Positions 22,287 to 29,965 of a stretch of 32,067 nt of DNA are shown in pieces. Both the position numbers and the translations under genes were made by a program. Origin of the DNA: a virus. Positions within the stretch are counted from its first letter, which is position 1; the number at the start of each line of letters is the position of its first letter. Location of the stretch: positions 1 through 32,067 of IMG/VR virus record IMGVR_UViG_3300027833_000147. One strand, given 5' to 3'. The notes below the pieces were generated by a model. It had not been told where the DNA came from. It saw only the letters and a list, made by a program, of their open reading frames with translations, and ran no database searches.

Positions 22287-23129
22287 ATGAAACTACTTAA
22301 ACTCTTAGAAAATATAGTTCACGAACGATACAGTGGTGTTGACATAAAAATGTTTGCACTATTTGCTGACATATTTAGTGACTTAATTAAAGGTCTAAAT
22401 ATGGGTATGTTAGATGAAGTATATCGAGACTTATCACAAAAGTACGAAGGAACAAAAAAACAATTACCATTAGAATATTTCTACGATTTTCTTATTAAGA
22501 ATAAAGATTATTTCTCAAAGGAAGAGGAATCGTTACAGGAAAACGAAAAACAAAAAGATTTATTATTTAAGTATTGGGACGACAAAGGTGTTGAATCTAC
22601 ACCTATTTACCATTACTTAGGTTTAGACAGTTCTAATAGGGAGGATAGAGAAAAAATATTAACGTATAAGATTGAATACTTTGGTGGAATTTATAATGTT
22701 TACGAGAAAATTAAAAAAGAGTTAAAGGTTGGTGAGCCATTTAATTATACTCAAGCTGGTTATGAGATTGAGGGAATTATTAGTGAGGTAACTATGGATA
22801 TCTATACGGGTCAAACCAATCATATATTATCGGATAACTCAGAATATGTCGCGTATTATGATGTTATGGTTACAATTAATGGTGATAACTCATCTGTAAC
22901 TTTAATAGGTGATGGTGAAACTTATATGTTAGGTGATTTATGGAATAATGATGATAATGTACCTGAGAGTGTTAAGGGTGTTGTCGAGGAGATAGGTTAT
23001 GAAATTGGTGATGTACTTAGAGATTATGTGGATAGTATAACTCATTCTTATGGTTTAGATTCAGATAGTATAGATTATAATGTTGTTATGGAAGAGGAAT
23101 TTAATATTGAGCGAAGAAAAGTTGATTAA
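22287..23129 (+). CDS. Unknown protein with capsid-targeting-like leader, 280 residues
   Basis: The N-terminus MKLLKLLE/NIVHERYSG carries an LLE/N site after Glu8 and resembles the leader of the 7089 product (MKLLNLIE/GRR). The N-terminal half is helical and Lys/Glu-rich; the C-terminal half is acidic and beta-rich, with repeated Asp/Asn/Tyr (DNSEYVAYYDVMVTINGDNSSVTLIGDG). No domain recognised. Like the 19324 and 12165 genes it has a TATATTTAT-type motif right upstream, which links the leader class to that promoter class. Confidence 0.8.
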   Translation: MKLLKLLENIVHERYSGVDIKMFALFADIFSDLIKGLNMGMLDEVYRDLSQKYEGTKKQLPLEYFYDFLIKNKDYFSKEEESLQENEKQKDLLFKYWDDKGVESTPIYHYLGLDSSNREDREKILTYKIEYFGGIYNVYEKIKKELKVGEPFNYTQAGYEIEGIISEVTMDIYTGQTNHILSDNSEYVAYYDVMVTINGDNSSVTLIGDGETYMLGDLWNNDDNVPESVKGVVEEIGYEIGDVLRDYVDSITHSYGLDSDSIDYNVVMEEEFNIERRKVD

Positions 23130-23152
23130 TTCCATTTTTTATTTTAAGTTTG
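23121..23152 (+). promoter_or_regulatory. Host-type promoter for the 23171 gene
   Basis: GTTG at 23121-23124, a 20-base spacer and TAAGTTTG at 23145-23152 match TTTG-N20-TAnnTTTG with one mismatch in the -33 box. Transcription should start near 23158, so the start codon at 23171 is used, not the in-frame ATG at 23150. Confidence 0.6.
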
Positions 23153-23170
23153 TATAAAATAAAAAATCTT

Positions 23171-23575
23171 ATGCAAATTACTGAAACAATCTTCAACCAC
23201 CTACAAACATGTGTTTACCCTTTTGAGACTGTAAAGGTCGGTGATGTTACTGCTTTGAACAAATATCCTGATATGGATGATGTCTTATCGTGGTTACGTA
23301 ACCAACACATTTATATCACAGCATTACCTTTTAGAGATGCGAGTGAAGGTCCTGAGCTTTCTTATTATTACTCAGTTATAGACTTAAATGATTTTGGACA
23401 GGAGGAGGACATTCTTTGTGACGAAACTAACTTAGGTGTTTCTGATTTGGATTACGATACGTTTGAAGGAGCGCTAATTCAAGGTGTGGAGAGTTACCTC
23501 AGTTACAAATCCAAAGATTTAAAGTGGAAACGTGAATTGATGTTTGGTGATAATCTTGGTGAAAAATTAGTTTAA
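23171..23575 (+). CDS. Unknown protein, 134 residues
   Basis: The start at 23171 follows the promoter at 23121-23152. MQITETIFNHLQTCVYPFETVKVGDVTALNKYPDMDDV, then a Tyr/Asp-rich middle (ELSYYYSVIDLNDFGQEEDI) and a Lys/Trp-rich end. MQITE/T could be a very short protease-type leader like T4 Alt's MELITE, but with a host-type promoter this is doubtful. No family recognised. It converges with the minus-strand gene at 23572, overlapping by four bases. Confidence 0.75.
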   Translation: MQITETIFNHLQTCVYPFETVKVGDVTALNKYPDMDDVLSWLRNQHIYITALPFRDASEGPELSYYYSVIDLNDFGQEEDILCDETNLGVSDLDYDTFEGALIQGVESYLSYKSKDLKWKRELMFGDNLGEKLV

Positions 23576-24243
23576 AACTTTTCAGAAGAAACTAACTCTC
23601 TAGCTTGTTCTTCAGTATTATACGCGAATTCAAAAATAAGTATATTTCTGTGTGGGTCAAATGTAAACTTAGCATAAGAACCTTCATTAATCTCCCAACC
23701 TGAATGTTGGTTTAGTAATCTATAACATACTTCTTCCATTTCGTTTGAAGTGGTAATACTCTTACCATTTACGTCATCATTTGTGTCATGAATCCAACCA
23801 CTATCCCCACCAGCGTCTACATTAACTTCTAATATGTCAGACCCTTCATCGTTTAGGTAATCAAAGATAGGTTTAAATACTTCAGGTTCTTCTTCCATCT
23901 CAATTATGGTTTCCTGAATGGGTTCAGTATCGTAAACGGTATAAGTACCAAATATTTCAACACTTCTAAATTCAGAGTTAATTTCAACCTCATAAGTGTA
24001 GTATTCACTACCTGTCTCTTCGTGCCAAGTATTATCACCGACAGCCTCTTCAACATACTCACTAAGTTCACGTTCAATAGGAATTAAGAAACTTTTTGGA
24101 CTACCAGTATTTTGGTAACCACAATAATACCCATCTTGATAGATTGAGAAGGCGTCATCAAACTCCATAACGGCTTTTTCACACCCTGACTTTAAGAATG
24201 CCGGATTAATTAAATTAAATAGTACTTTGTATTTCTGTTCCAT
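23572..24243 (-). CDS. Unknown acidic protein, 223 residues
   Basis: The product begins MEQKYKVLFNLINPAFLKSGCEKAVMEFDDAF. It is beta-rich and acidic, with conserved-looking aromatic pairs (GYYCGYQNTG, TWHEETGSEYYTYEVEINSEF) and DAGGDSGWIHDTNDD. No known domain. An AATATTTAT motif lies 14 bases upstream, overlapping the stop of the DUF6915 gene, so the gene may have its own promoter as well as be read from upstream. Confidence 0.76.
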   Translation of the reverse strand: MEQKYKVLFNLINPAFLKSGCEKAVMEFDDAFSIYQDGYYCGYQNTGSPKSFLIPIERELSEYVEEAVGDNTWHEETGSEYYTYEVEINSEFRSVEIFGTYTVYDTEPIQETIIEMEEEPEVFKPIFDYLNDEGSDILEVNVDAGGDSGWIHDTNDDVNGKSITTSNEMEEVCYRLLNQHSGWEINEGSYAKFTFDPHRNILIFEFAYNTEEQARELVSSEKF

Positions 24244-24257
24244 GATAGTTTTTATAT

Positions 24258-24266
24258 ATAAATATT
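24258..24266 (-). promoter_or_regulatory. Possible promoter variant AATATTTAT for the 23572-24243 gene
   Basis: The minus strand reads AATATTTAT, one base away from the TATATTTAT motif, 14 bases before the ATG at 24243. Confidence 0.33.
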
Positions 24267-24618
24267 AGTCAGTAAACTTTAATTTCATAGTTTTCATCAT
24301 CCATAAGGGTTTTTCTTTATTATTTAAAGCGTCTACCCATTCTTTTGCTGATGGAATATAATTATTACAATCTTCTTTAACGTGTTGTTCACCGATGTAA
24401 CGAACGTAAACTTCTTTACCGTCTGAATTTAAGAATGACTCTCCAAAGGTTTTCTCACATTCAAATATACCTTCAGAGTGGTGTCTAAATACTCTATGAA
24501 AGGATGTACCAATCCATGATTTAGTTTCATCAAACCAATTATGTATATGTAGGTAATCTTCAGGTTTCCCACCAAACTTTTTAGCGGATGATTTAGAATG
24601 TAAAATAGGGTGTGCCAT
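24265..24618 (-). CDS. DUF6915 family protein
   Basis: The product has 117 residues. MAHPILHSKSSAKKFGGKPEDYLHIHNWFDETKSW, then HRVFRHHSEGIFECEKTFG and VRYIGEQHVKEDCN, are the conserved blocks of DUF6915, found in both phages and bacteria. The many His, Glu and Cys residues could form a metal site, but no activity is known. It is the first gene of a two-gene minus-strand unit and is divergent from the sulfatase gene. Confidence 0.88.
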   Translation of the reverse strand: MAHPILHSKSSAKKFGGKPEDYLHIHNWFDETKSWIGTSFHRVFRHHSEGIFECEKTFGESFLNSDGKEVYVRYIGEQHVKEDCNNYIPSAKEWVDALNNKEKPLWMMKTMKLKFTD

Positions 24619-24645
24619 ATTTTTTAATTTTAGTTAGTTATAAGT

Positions 24646-24654
24646 ATAAATAAA
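24646..24654 (-). promoter_or_regulatory. Weak promoter-motif variant TTTATTTAT for DUF6915
   Basis: The minus strand reads TTTATTTAT 27 bases before the DUF6915 ATG. It matches TATATTTAT at eight of nine positions; in AT-rich DNA this alone is weak support. Confidence 0.22.
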
Positions 24655-24707
24655 CAATTAACTATACACTAAAGTATCTTATTTAATACTTTTTAAAAAA
24701 ATACATC

Positions 24708-26321
24708 ATGAAAAAACAAAACAAATTTAAAGAATTACTTGTTGATAAACCTGATATTGTAATAATAATAACAGACCAAGAGAGAGCCACTCAATACTTT
24801 CCTGAAGGGTGGGAACGAGAAAATCTACCAACACTAACTAAATTAAAAGATAATGGTTTCACATTTGATAAAGCCTTCTGTAATAGTTGTATGTGTACAC
24901 CGAGTAGGGCTACTTTATTTACTGGTACGTACCCATCACAACATCAATGTACTGAAACCTTAACAACAGGTGGTATATACTCACCTGGTGAAATACAATT
25001 AAATAATAAAAGTAATAACATTGGTAAGATGTTAGATAGTATCGGTTACGATGTACAATACAGAGGTAAATGGCATTTAAGTAAAGGTGCGGATGGTGGT
25101 GACCCATTAGCTAAAGAAATATCACTTTATGGGTTTAAAGGTTGGGTTGGACCTGATGCGGGTGAAGACGCGAAACCTGAAAACTTTGGTGGGGGTTATC
25201 CAAATGCTGATGCGAGGTATGTGAAAGAAGGTATAGAATATTTAGAACAGGTAAGAATCAGTAGAGAAAAGGGTGAACCAAGAAAACCATATTGTTTAGT
25301 ATTAAGTTTAGTAAATCCTCATGATGTGTTAGGTTATCCAAAGTCAGTACAATTTGGTTATACTCCTGATGAATATACTGGTAGAACTATTACCGACTTA
25401 CCACCTACAGTTACGGAACAGTTACTTAAAAATGGTAAACCTATGGCTCAACTACAAACAAACATTGCTGCCGATGGTTTATTAGGTGTCTTACGAAATG
25501 ATGATATGAAATTAAATTACTTAAATTTTTACGCATACTTACTAACTAAGATTGATGGTGAAATTGGTAAATTTATTGATGTACTTTATGATGATACCAA
25601 AGGTAGTAGACTTGCTGATGACGCGGTAGTTATACGATTGGCAGACCACGGAGAAATGGGGATGTCACATGGTGGTATGAGACAAAAGGCTTTTGTTGCT
25701 TATGAAGAAGCGTTAAGAATACCTATGGTGATATCAAACCCTATTGTGTTTAACAAAAAAGAATCGTCAGATGAATTAGCGACACTTATTGATATATTCC
25801 CAACGATATCTGAGATTGTTGGTGTACCTAAAGATAGTAACTCAAGAGGTGAGAGTTTAATACCAATAATTGAGGAAGGTAAATCAGTTCAAGATTCTAT
25901 ATTATTTACTTTTGATGATACTAAGTCGGGTTCGAATAATTTACCATCTTCTGTTAAAGCAACTAATAGATTAAGGGCAATCCGTACACATGATTGGAAG
26001 TACACATATTATTTCGATTCATTAGGTAGATATCAAAAAGAATATGAGTTATACGACTTAGTTAACGATATTGAGGAATTACATAATTTAGCTTATAAAC
26101 CTGAGTATAGAGAACAAAGGGAATACTTACATCAGCAGTTGATGGAATTAGAAGAAAGAAAATTAAGAGTTAATGAGGTATTTGTTAATAAAAATAACCA
26201 ATATGAATATAAAACTTGGGTTGAGACAAATCCTAATTTTGAGACTTACGCTTACAATGATATAGAGGGTTATGAGAAGGAGAATTTTGATATAAACGAA
26301 GAAAAAAATACGGAAAAATAG
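24708..26321 (+). CDS. Type I sulfatase (formylglycine-dependent), cytoplasmic
   Basis: The product has 537 residues and should hydrolyse sulfate esters (or phosphonate monoesters). CTPSR at 63-67 is the sulfatase signature whose Cys63 is converted to formylglycine. DIVIIITDQ (Asp23, Gln24) binds the metal, RGKWHL (119-124) holds the family Lys and His, and ADHGEMGMSHGG (312-323) supplies more metal and sulfate ligands. The C-terminal part (ELYDLVNDIEELHNLA) is the usual sulfatase end. There is no signal peptide, although most polysaccharide sulfatases are secreted. Maturation needs a formylglycine-forming enzyme, which I do not see here and would come from the host. It is rare in phages and lies just upstream of a GH16-like lipoprotein. 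Confidence 0.93.
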   Translation: MKKQNKFKELLVDKPDIVIIITDQERATQYFPEGWERENLPTLTKLKDNGFTFDKAFCNSCMCTPSRATLFTGTYPSQHQCTETLTTGGIYSPGEIQLNNKSNNIGKMLDSIGYDVQYRGKWHLSKGADGGDPLAKEISLYGFKGWVGPDAGEDAKPENFGGGYPNADARYVKEGIEYLEQVRISREKGEPRKPYCLVLSLVNPHDVLGYPKSVQFGYTPDEYTGRTITDLPPTVTEQLLKNGKPMAQLQTNIAADGLLGVLRNDDMKLNYLNFYAYLLTKIDGEIGKFIDVLYDDTKGSRLADDAVVIRLADHGEMGMSHGGMRQKAFVAYEEALRIPMVISNPIVFNKKESSDELATLIDIFPTISEIVGVPKDSNSRGESLIPIIEEGKSVQDSILFTFDDTKSGSNNLPSSVKATNRLRAIRTHDWKYTYYFDSLGRYQKEYELYDLVNDIEELHNLAYKPEYREQREYLHQQLMELEERKLRVNEVFVNKNNQYEYKTWVETNPNFETYAYNDIEGYEKENFDINEEKNTEK

Positions 26322-26327
26322 AATAAT

Positions 26328-26468
26328 ATGTTAATCAAAATAATTGTAGGTTCATTCTTAATTTCATGGATATTTATAATTTATGAAATTATAACCGCAC
26401 CTTTATGTGATGAGTACGGTAACATAATAAATAAAGATAAAAATAAAAAACAATTAAAAAACAATTAA
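26328..26468 (+). CDS. Small single-pass membrane protein, 46 residues
   Basis: MLIKIIVGSFLISWIFIIYEI is a single hydrophobic segment, followed by a short loop with one Cys (APLCDEYGN) and a Lys/Asn-rich tail (NKDKNKKQLKNN) encoded by an A-rich stretch. It starts six bases after the sulfatase stop. The A-rich 3' end doubles as the leader of the next gene. Homology is not recognised. Confidence 0.55.
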   Translation: MLIKIIVGSFLISWIFIIYEIITAPLCDEYGNIINKDKNKKQLKNN

Positions 26469-26482
26469 AAAACAAAAAAAAT

Positions 26483-27016
26483 ATGTCAACACCACATTTT
26501 AAAATTACAAATAGTACCAAAGTACCTGTTTGTTATGCGGTTTATGAACAACCGAAAATGAATAATAATCCTTCTAAGCATGGAGCATTAAAACCAGGAA
26601 GTACTAAAGAATGGAATTCCGGAGATTTACCCGTAGGTAATTATGAAGTATGGGCTGTAGTAGTTGGAGACGCTCAAGACCATACCGAACTAACAAAGGT
26701 TGATGGAGACAAACCCTTCTTCCCTGGGGAAGATGTTATGAAAGTTTATTTTGAAGATGGTTTACAGAATTGGTTAGGAGAATTAGATAGAGATGATTTA
26801 GAAGCTTTTTCTGGAGATGATTTAAAACAAACACTTGGAGAAGATATGACCGAATCTGTATGTCCTACATTCTATTGGAATGGAACGTCTACACACCATG
26901 TGCAAGTTACAGGTGGACCTCAACTTGTATTAGAAGAAGAAACAGGTAAATACCGAATGGGTAAACCTGAAGAAACTATTCAAGCAACTCCCCTGATTTG
27001 TTATAGAGCAGGATAA
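26483..27016 (+). CDS. Unknown beta-sandwich-like protein, 177 residues
   Basis: MSTPHFKITNSTKVPVCYAVYEQ opens a beta-rich domain, with GSTKEWNSGDLPVGNYEVWAVVVGD typical of carbohydrate- or lipid-binding sandwich folds; a Thr/Trp block (CPTFYWNGTSTHHVQVTGGPQLVL) lies near the end. The opening resembles aegerolysin-type sandwiches, but I cannot confirm a family. There is no signal peptide. The start is preceded by repeated CAATTAAAAAA units, an A-rich leader likely to drive strong translation. Its location between sulfatase and GH16-like gene suggests a shared purpose. Confidence 0.75.
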   Translation: MSTPHFKITNSTKVPVCYAVYEQPKMNNNPSKHGALKPGSTKEWNSGDLPVGNYEVWAVVVGDAQDHTELTKVDGDKPFFPGEDVMKVYFEDGLQNWLGELDRDDLEAFSGDDLKQTLGEDMTESVCPTFYWNGTSTHHVQVTGGPQLVLEEETGKYRMGKPEETIQATPLICYRAG

Positions 27017-27051
27017 AATTAAAAATAAAAAACAATTAAACAATTAAAAAA

Positions 27052-28839
27052 ATGAAAAAACTATTATTAATTATGATGTCGGGTCTACTCTTAATGAGTT
27101 GTACTCAACAAAACGATTTAACATTTAATGAAATGGTAAATCAAACAGAGATTACCGCTAAGGGTATTGATACAACTGCATTGTTTTATGAATCGAGTGC
27201 GACTAAAGAATTAACTGGTGTGAAATCAGTATTCGCAGGTATTAACAACACCACTATTGAGGTGTTATGTAATTCTAAGGGTGAAACTGAATCAAAGGTT
27301 ATTAATTCTCCATTTATGGAAGACGAGGTAATACACCTACCAGTTAAACTCACATTAGAAGAAGCTGAACAAATATTATTAGATGCTGGTTATGGTACAG
27401 GTGTCGAAGGAGTTGCTGATTGGTCTGAGGTCGTATTAAGAAGACCGTTAGAACCAGGTTTCAACGTAGCACAATATATTTTTACGACAAGTAAAGGATT
27501 TGTAAGTGTAAATGCAACAACAGGTTCAATTTCACCTGTAAGTTTAGAGGGGTGTCCTTGCCCATTTACTGACCCATGTATTTGTCCTGAAGAAAAATTA
27601 TCTGATGGAGATGACCCTTACATTATGGTTTGGAACATTGATAAGGGTGCAGGTGTTAGTTTAAAAGTCACAGGTGGACAAGAATGGGAAGGACAAGCGA
27701 TAAGTCCCAAGGTAGGTGAATCAGTAAATGAAGGGTACAATTACGCTTATGTTATATTTCAAACTTTAAATGTTGATATATACACAGGAGCTAGTGGTGG
27801 TGGTCAAAAGTTAGGGAGTACCACTATTGAAATGGTGACGAAAGATGGGAACACCTATCCTTTAGATAGTAAAGGGTTAATTAATTTAAAATACAACCCA
27901 AGTAAATCAACCTATCCAGGTCCTACGGGTTGGCAAAACAGAAATTGGTTTGATATTACCTATGTTGGTGTTGCACCACCGTCTGTCCTTACCAATGAAG
28001 GATGGAACAATGGTTTAGGTAATAGTAGTTCGGTTGCGGTCACAGATGAATCATTCTTTACCACTGATTTCGGTGATGAGAATGGGAGATGGACGGCTCA
28101 AGACGGAGCGATTTACCAAAGTACCGCAACGATTGATAATAATGTTGCGAGTAGAGCATATGTGGTAAAATTGGTTGAAGGTCAGAGTTCATGGTCATAT
28201 GAACAAGGGATTGGAGTTGCTAAAGATGGTCTATGGCAAATAGACATTAAATGTGGTTCTAACGGAGAGAAACCATACTGTGAAACATTCTATATTGCTG
28301 AGAGAAAGAACTTAGCTCCAGGTGTAAGTAACTATTTAGATGGTCACGGAGGTGGTCAAGGAGGTGGAGGTAATGGTAGAGAAATTGACATTATGGAAAC
28401 TCAGTGGAATGGATGTGATGGATGTACCACAGATATGGGACCACAAGTAAGTTTAGGTAATGCTGATGGAGGAACTTATTGGAATCAAACTGAAGCTCAA
28501 AATATTAGAGTTAATAATGCTCAATGGTCAGATATTGGTGGTATCAACTCAGGATTCGCAACTTATGGTGTTTTAATTAGGGGTAATAACTTATGGTTAT
28601 ATGCATACAAACCTGATGGTACATTTTGGTATTCAACAGATACAATACCAAACACTAACACCACTTACGTGCAGGAAGGTAATTTTGTACCTTACATCGG
28701 TACTTGGAGTCAACCAGCAACTGCGGGTGACTTTAAAACAGGATACAATAACTTTATTTATTTAGATGCTGACGATGATAAGATTAAAGGGTTAAATCCA
28801 AAGGATAATCCTGAAGCGTTTGGTGCAGTATTAAAATAA
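27052..28839 (+). CDS. Secreted lipoprotein with GH16-like (ConA-type) glycoside hydrolase domain
   Basis: The product has 595 residues. MKKLLLIMMSGLLLMSCTQQN is a lipoprotein signal with lipobox LMSC, so Cys17 is acylated. Residues about 25-180 form an N-terminal domain ending in a Cys-rich CPCPFTDPCICPE hinge; then a beta-sandwich (about 190-300). From about 310 to 595 lies a ConA-like hydrolase: REIDIMETQW holds the GH16 catalytic set Glu444, Asp446, Glu449 (ExDxxE), preceded by a Gly-rich loop. GH16 enzymes cut beta-glucans, agar or carrageenan; GH7 has a similar EMDIWEA motif and is the alternative. An outer-membrane lipoprotein fits a Bacteroidetes host. A phage-encoded lipoprotein hydrolase is unusual. 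A strong terminator follows. Confidence 0.82.
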   Translation: MKKLLLIMMSGLLLMSCTQQNDLTFNEMVNQTEITAKGIDTTALFYESSATKELTGVKSVFAGINNTTIEVLCNSKGETESKVINSPFMEDEVIHLPVKLTLEEAEQILLDAGYGTGVEGVADWSEVVLRRPLEPGFNVAQYIFTTSKGFVSVNATTGSISPVSLEGCPCPFTDPCICPEEKLSDGDDPYIMVWNIDKGAGVSLKVTGGQEWEGQAISPKVGESVNEGYNYAYVIFQTLNVDIYTGASGGGQKLGSTTIEMVTKDGNTYPLDSKGLINLKYNPSKSTYPGPTGWQNRNWFDITYVGVAPPSVLTNEGWNNGLGNSSSVAVTDESFFTTDFGDENGRWTAQDGAIYQSTATIDNNVASRAYVVKLVEGQSSWSYEQGIGVAKDGLWQIDIKCGSNGEKPYCETFYIAERKNLAPGVSNYLDGHGGGQGGGGNGREIDIMETQWNGCDGCTTDMGPQVSLGNADGGTYWNQTEAQNIRVNNAQWSDIGGINSGFATYGVLIRGNNLWLYAYKPDGTFWYSTDTIPNTNTTYVQEGNFVPYIGTWSQPATAGDFKTGYNNFIYLDADDDKIKGLNPKDNPEAFGAVLK

Positions 28840-28860
28840 TCTCTATTGATTACAAATTAT

Positions 28861-28889
28861 AAAACCCTCACAGAAATGTGGGGGTTTTT
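28861..28889 (+). terminator. Terminator after the GH16-like gene, GAAA loop
   Basis: ACCCTCACA/TGTGGGGGT (28864-28872 with 28877-28885) closes a GAAA tetraloop, extended by A-T pairs and followed by TTTTT. One G-U pair. Confidence 0.9.
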
Positions 28890-28920
28890 GTTGTTTATTA
28901 CAAATGTATTTACTATCATT

Positions 28921-29412
28921 ATGATTATGGTGTACTGGTTTAAACGAAAATATAGACAAGTTAAGAGAGTATTAGATTTCTTGCCTATTATTTGGAGAGG
29001 ATTTGATTTTGATTATAGATACGCAATTGAGTTATTTAAACATCAATTAATGCGTACTGAGAAACATATGTCTTCTCCCAATGCAATGACGGTAAGCGCT
29101 AACAGTAGAGCTAGGAGAATTAAAACTGCCATTGAACTTCTTGATAAAGTTTACGATGAAGAATATGGTTGTGAATATCAAGAGCAGATAAAATCAATAT
29201 ATGGTGACAATGTGTTAGATTGGAATTTTGAAGATACTGGAAGAGGGGATGGAACTTCATATCTTAAATATGAATATGAGAAGTGGGAAAATAAAGATGA
29301 AGTTAAAGAGACATTCGATAAACTATTTAAACAATCTAAGGAAAAGCAAATTAGAGCAGAGAAATTAGTATGGGAATTTATATCTCATAACATCCGAGGA
29401 TGGTGGGATTAA
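28921..29412 (+). CDS. Conserved phage protein, 163 residues
   Basis: I place the start at 28921 because the open frame further upstream passes through the terminator of the previous gene. MIMVYWFKRKYRQVKRVLDFLP is followed by GFDFDYRYAIELFKHQLMRTEKHM, a block common to unannotated phage proteins, and a long Lys/Glu helix. The N-terminus is basic and hydrophobic; if an ATG at 28876 were used, a membrane helix (WGFLLFITNVFTIIMIMVYWF) would precede it. A virion- or membrane-associated role is possible but not shown. Confidence 0.75.
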   Translation: MIMVYWFKRKYRQVKRVLDFLPIIWRGFDFDYRYAIELFKHQLMRTEKHMSSPNAMTVSANSRARRIKTAIELLDKVYDEEYGCEYQEQIKSIYGDNVLDWNFEDTGRGDGTSYLKYEYEKWENKDEVKETFDKLFKQSKEKQIRAEKLVWEFISHNIRGWWD

Positions 29413-29453
29413 TGGATTAGACACAATAAAAAATAATAACTTAAACAAAACAA

Positions 29454-29882
29454 ATGAAAGTAAAATTTACAACAAGTAAAGGTGACATGGTTGCCGAACT
29501 ATTTAATGACGCAACACCAAAGACAGTTGCTAACTTTACAAAACTAATTAGTGAAGGATTTTATAATAATATGAAATTCCACAGAGTAATACCAAACTTC
29601 ATGGTACAGGGCGGATGTCCACAAGGTAACGGTACTGGTGGTTCAGGAACTAAAATAATGTGTGAACATAGAGGGGCGGACAAACAACGACATGATAGAG
29701 GAACATTATCGATGGCTCATGCGGGACCAAACACAGGTAGTTCTCAATTCTTTATTTGTCATAACCGACAAGGGACACAGCATTTAGACGGACAACATAC
29801 TGCGTTTGGTACTGTAGTTGAAGGGTTAGATGTCTTAGATACTATTGGTCAAGGAGATACTTTTAGTATTTCACTTATCTAA
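29454..29882 (+). CDS. Cyclophilin-type peptidyl-prolyl cis-trans isomerase
   Basis: The product has 142 residues, slightly shorter than usual cyclophilins (about 160). FHRVIPNFMVQGG (42-54) contains catalytic Arg44 and Gln52; GTLSMAHAGPNTGSSQFFICH and HLDGQHTAFGTVVEG complete the site, with His in the position of the cyclosporin-binding Trp of human cyclophilin A, as in many bacterial forms. There is no signal peptide, so it acts in the cytoplasm. Cyclophilins are rare in phages; a role in folding of phage structural proteins, such as the Pro-rich fibre, is plausible. It has an A-rich leader and its own terminator, and so forms a single unit. Confidence 0.95.
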   Translation: MKVKFTTSKGDMVAELFNDATPKTVANFTKLISEGFYNNMKFHRVIPNFMVQGGCPQGNGTGGSGTKIMCEHRGADKQRHDRGTLSMAHAGPNTGSSQFFICHNRQGTQHLDGQHTAFGTVVEGLDVLDTIGQGDTFSISLI

Positions 29883-29915
29883 ATAGTGTATACGTAACTG
29901 ATTATGAATTTTAAG

Positions 29916-29947
29916 ACCCTCATCAGAAATGGTGGGGGTTTTCTTTT
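29916..29947 (+). terminator. Terminator after the cyclophilin gene, GAAA loop
   Basis: ACCCTCATCA/TGGTGGGGGT (29916-29925 with 29930-29939), 10 pairs including two G-U, closes a GAAA tetraloop and is followed by TTTTCTTTT. It is nearly the same design as the terminator at 28861-28889. Confidence 0.9.
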
Positions 29948-29952
29948 GTTGG

Positions 29953-29961
29953 TATATTTAT
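29953..29961 (+). promoter_or_regulatory. Candidate phage promoter TATATTTAT for the 29966 gene
   Basis: An exact TATATTTAT lies 4 bases before the ATG at 29966 and right after the cyclophilin terminator, so a promoter is needed here. The spacing predicts a leaderless mRNA. Confidence 0.55.
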
Positions 29962-29965
29962 TGGT

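Noticed and set aside
24646-24707. TATATTTAT-type promoter for the sulfatase gene
   Set aside because: No match in the coding orientation; the nearest motif faces the divergent DUF6915 gene and is imperfect.
28846-28920. Upstream start of the 28921 gene (would add a membrane helix)
   Set aside because: The added codons lie in and over the GH16-gene terminator, and no promoter is seen before it. The ATG at 28876 cannot be fully excluded.
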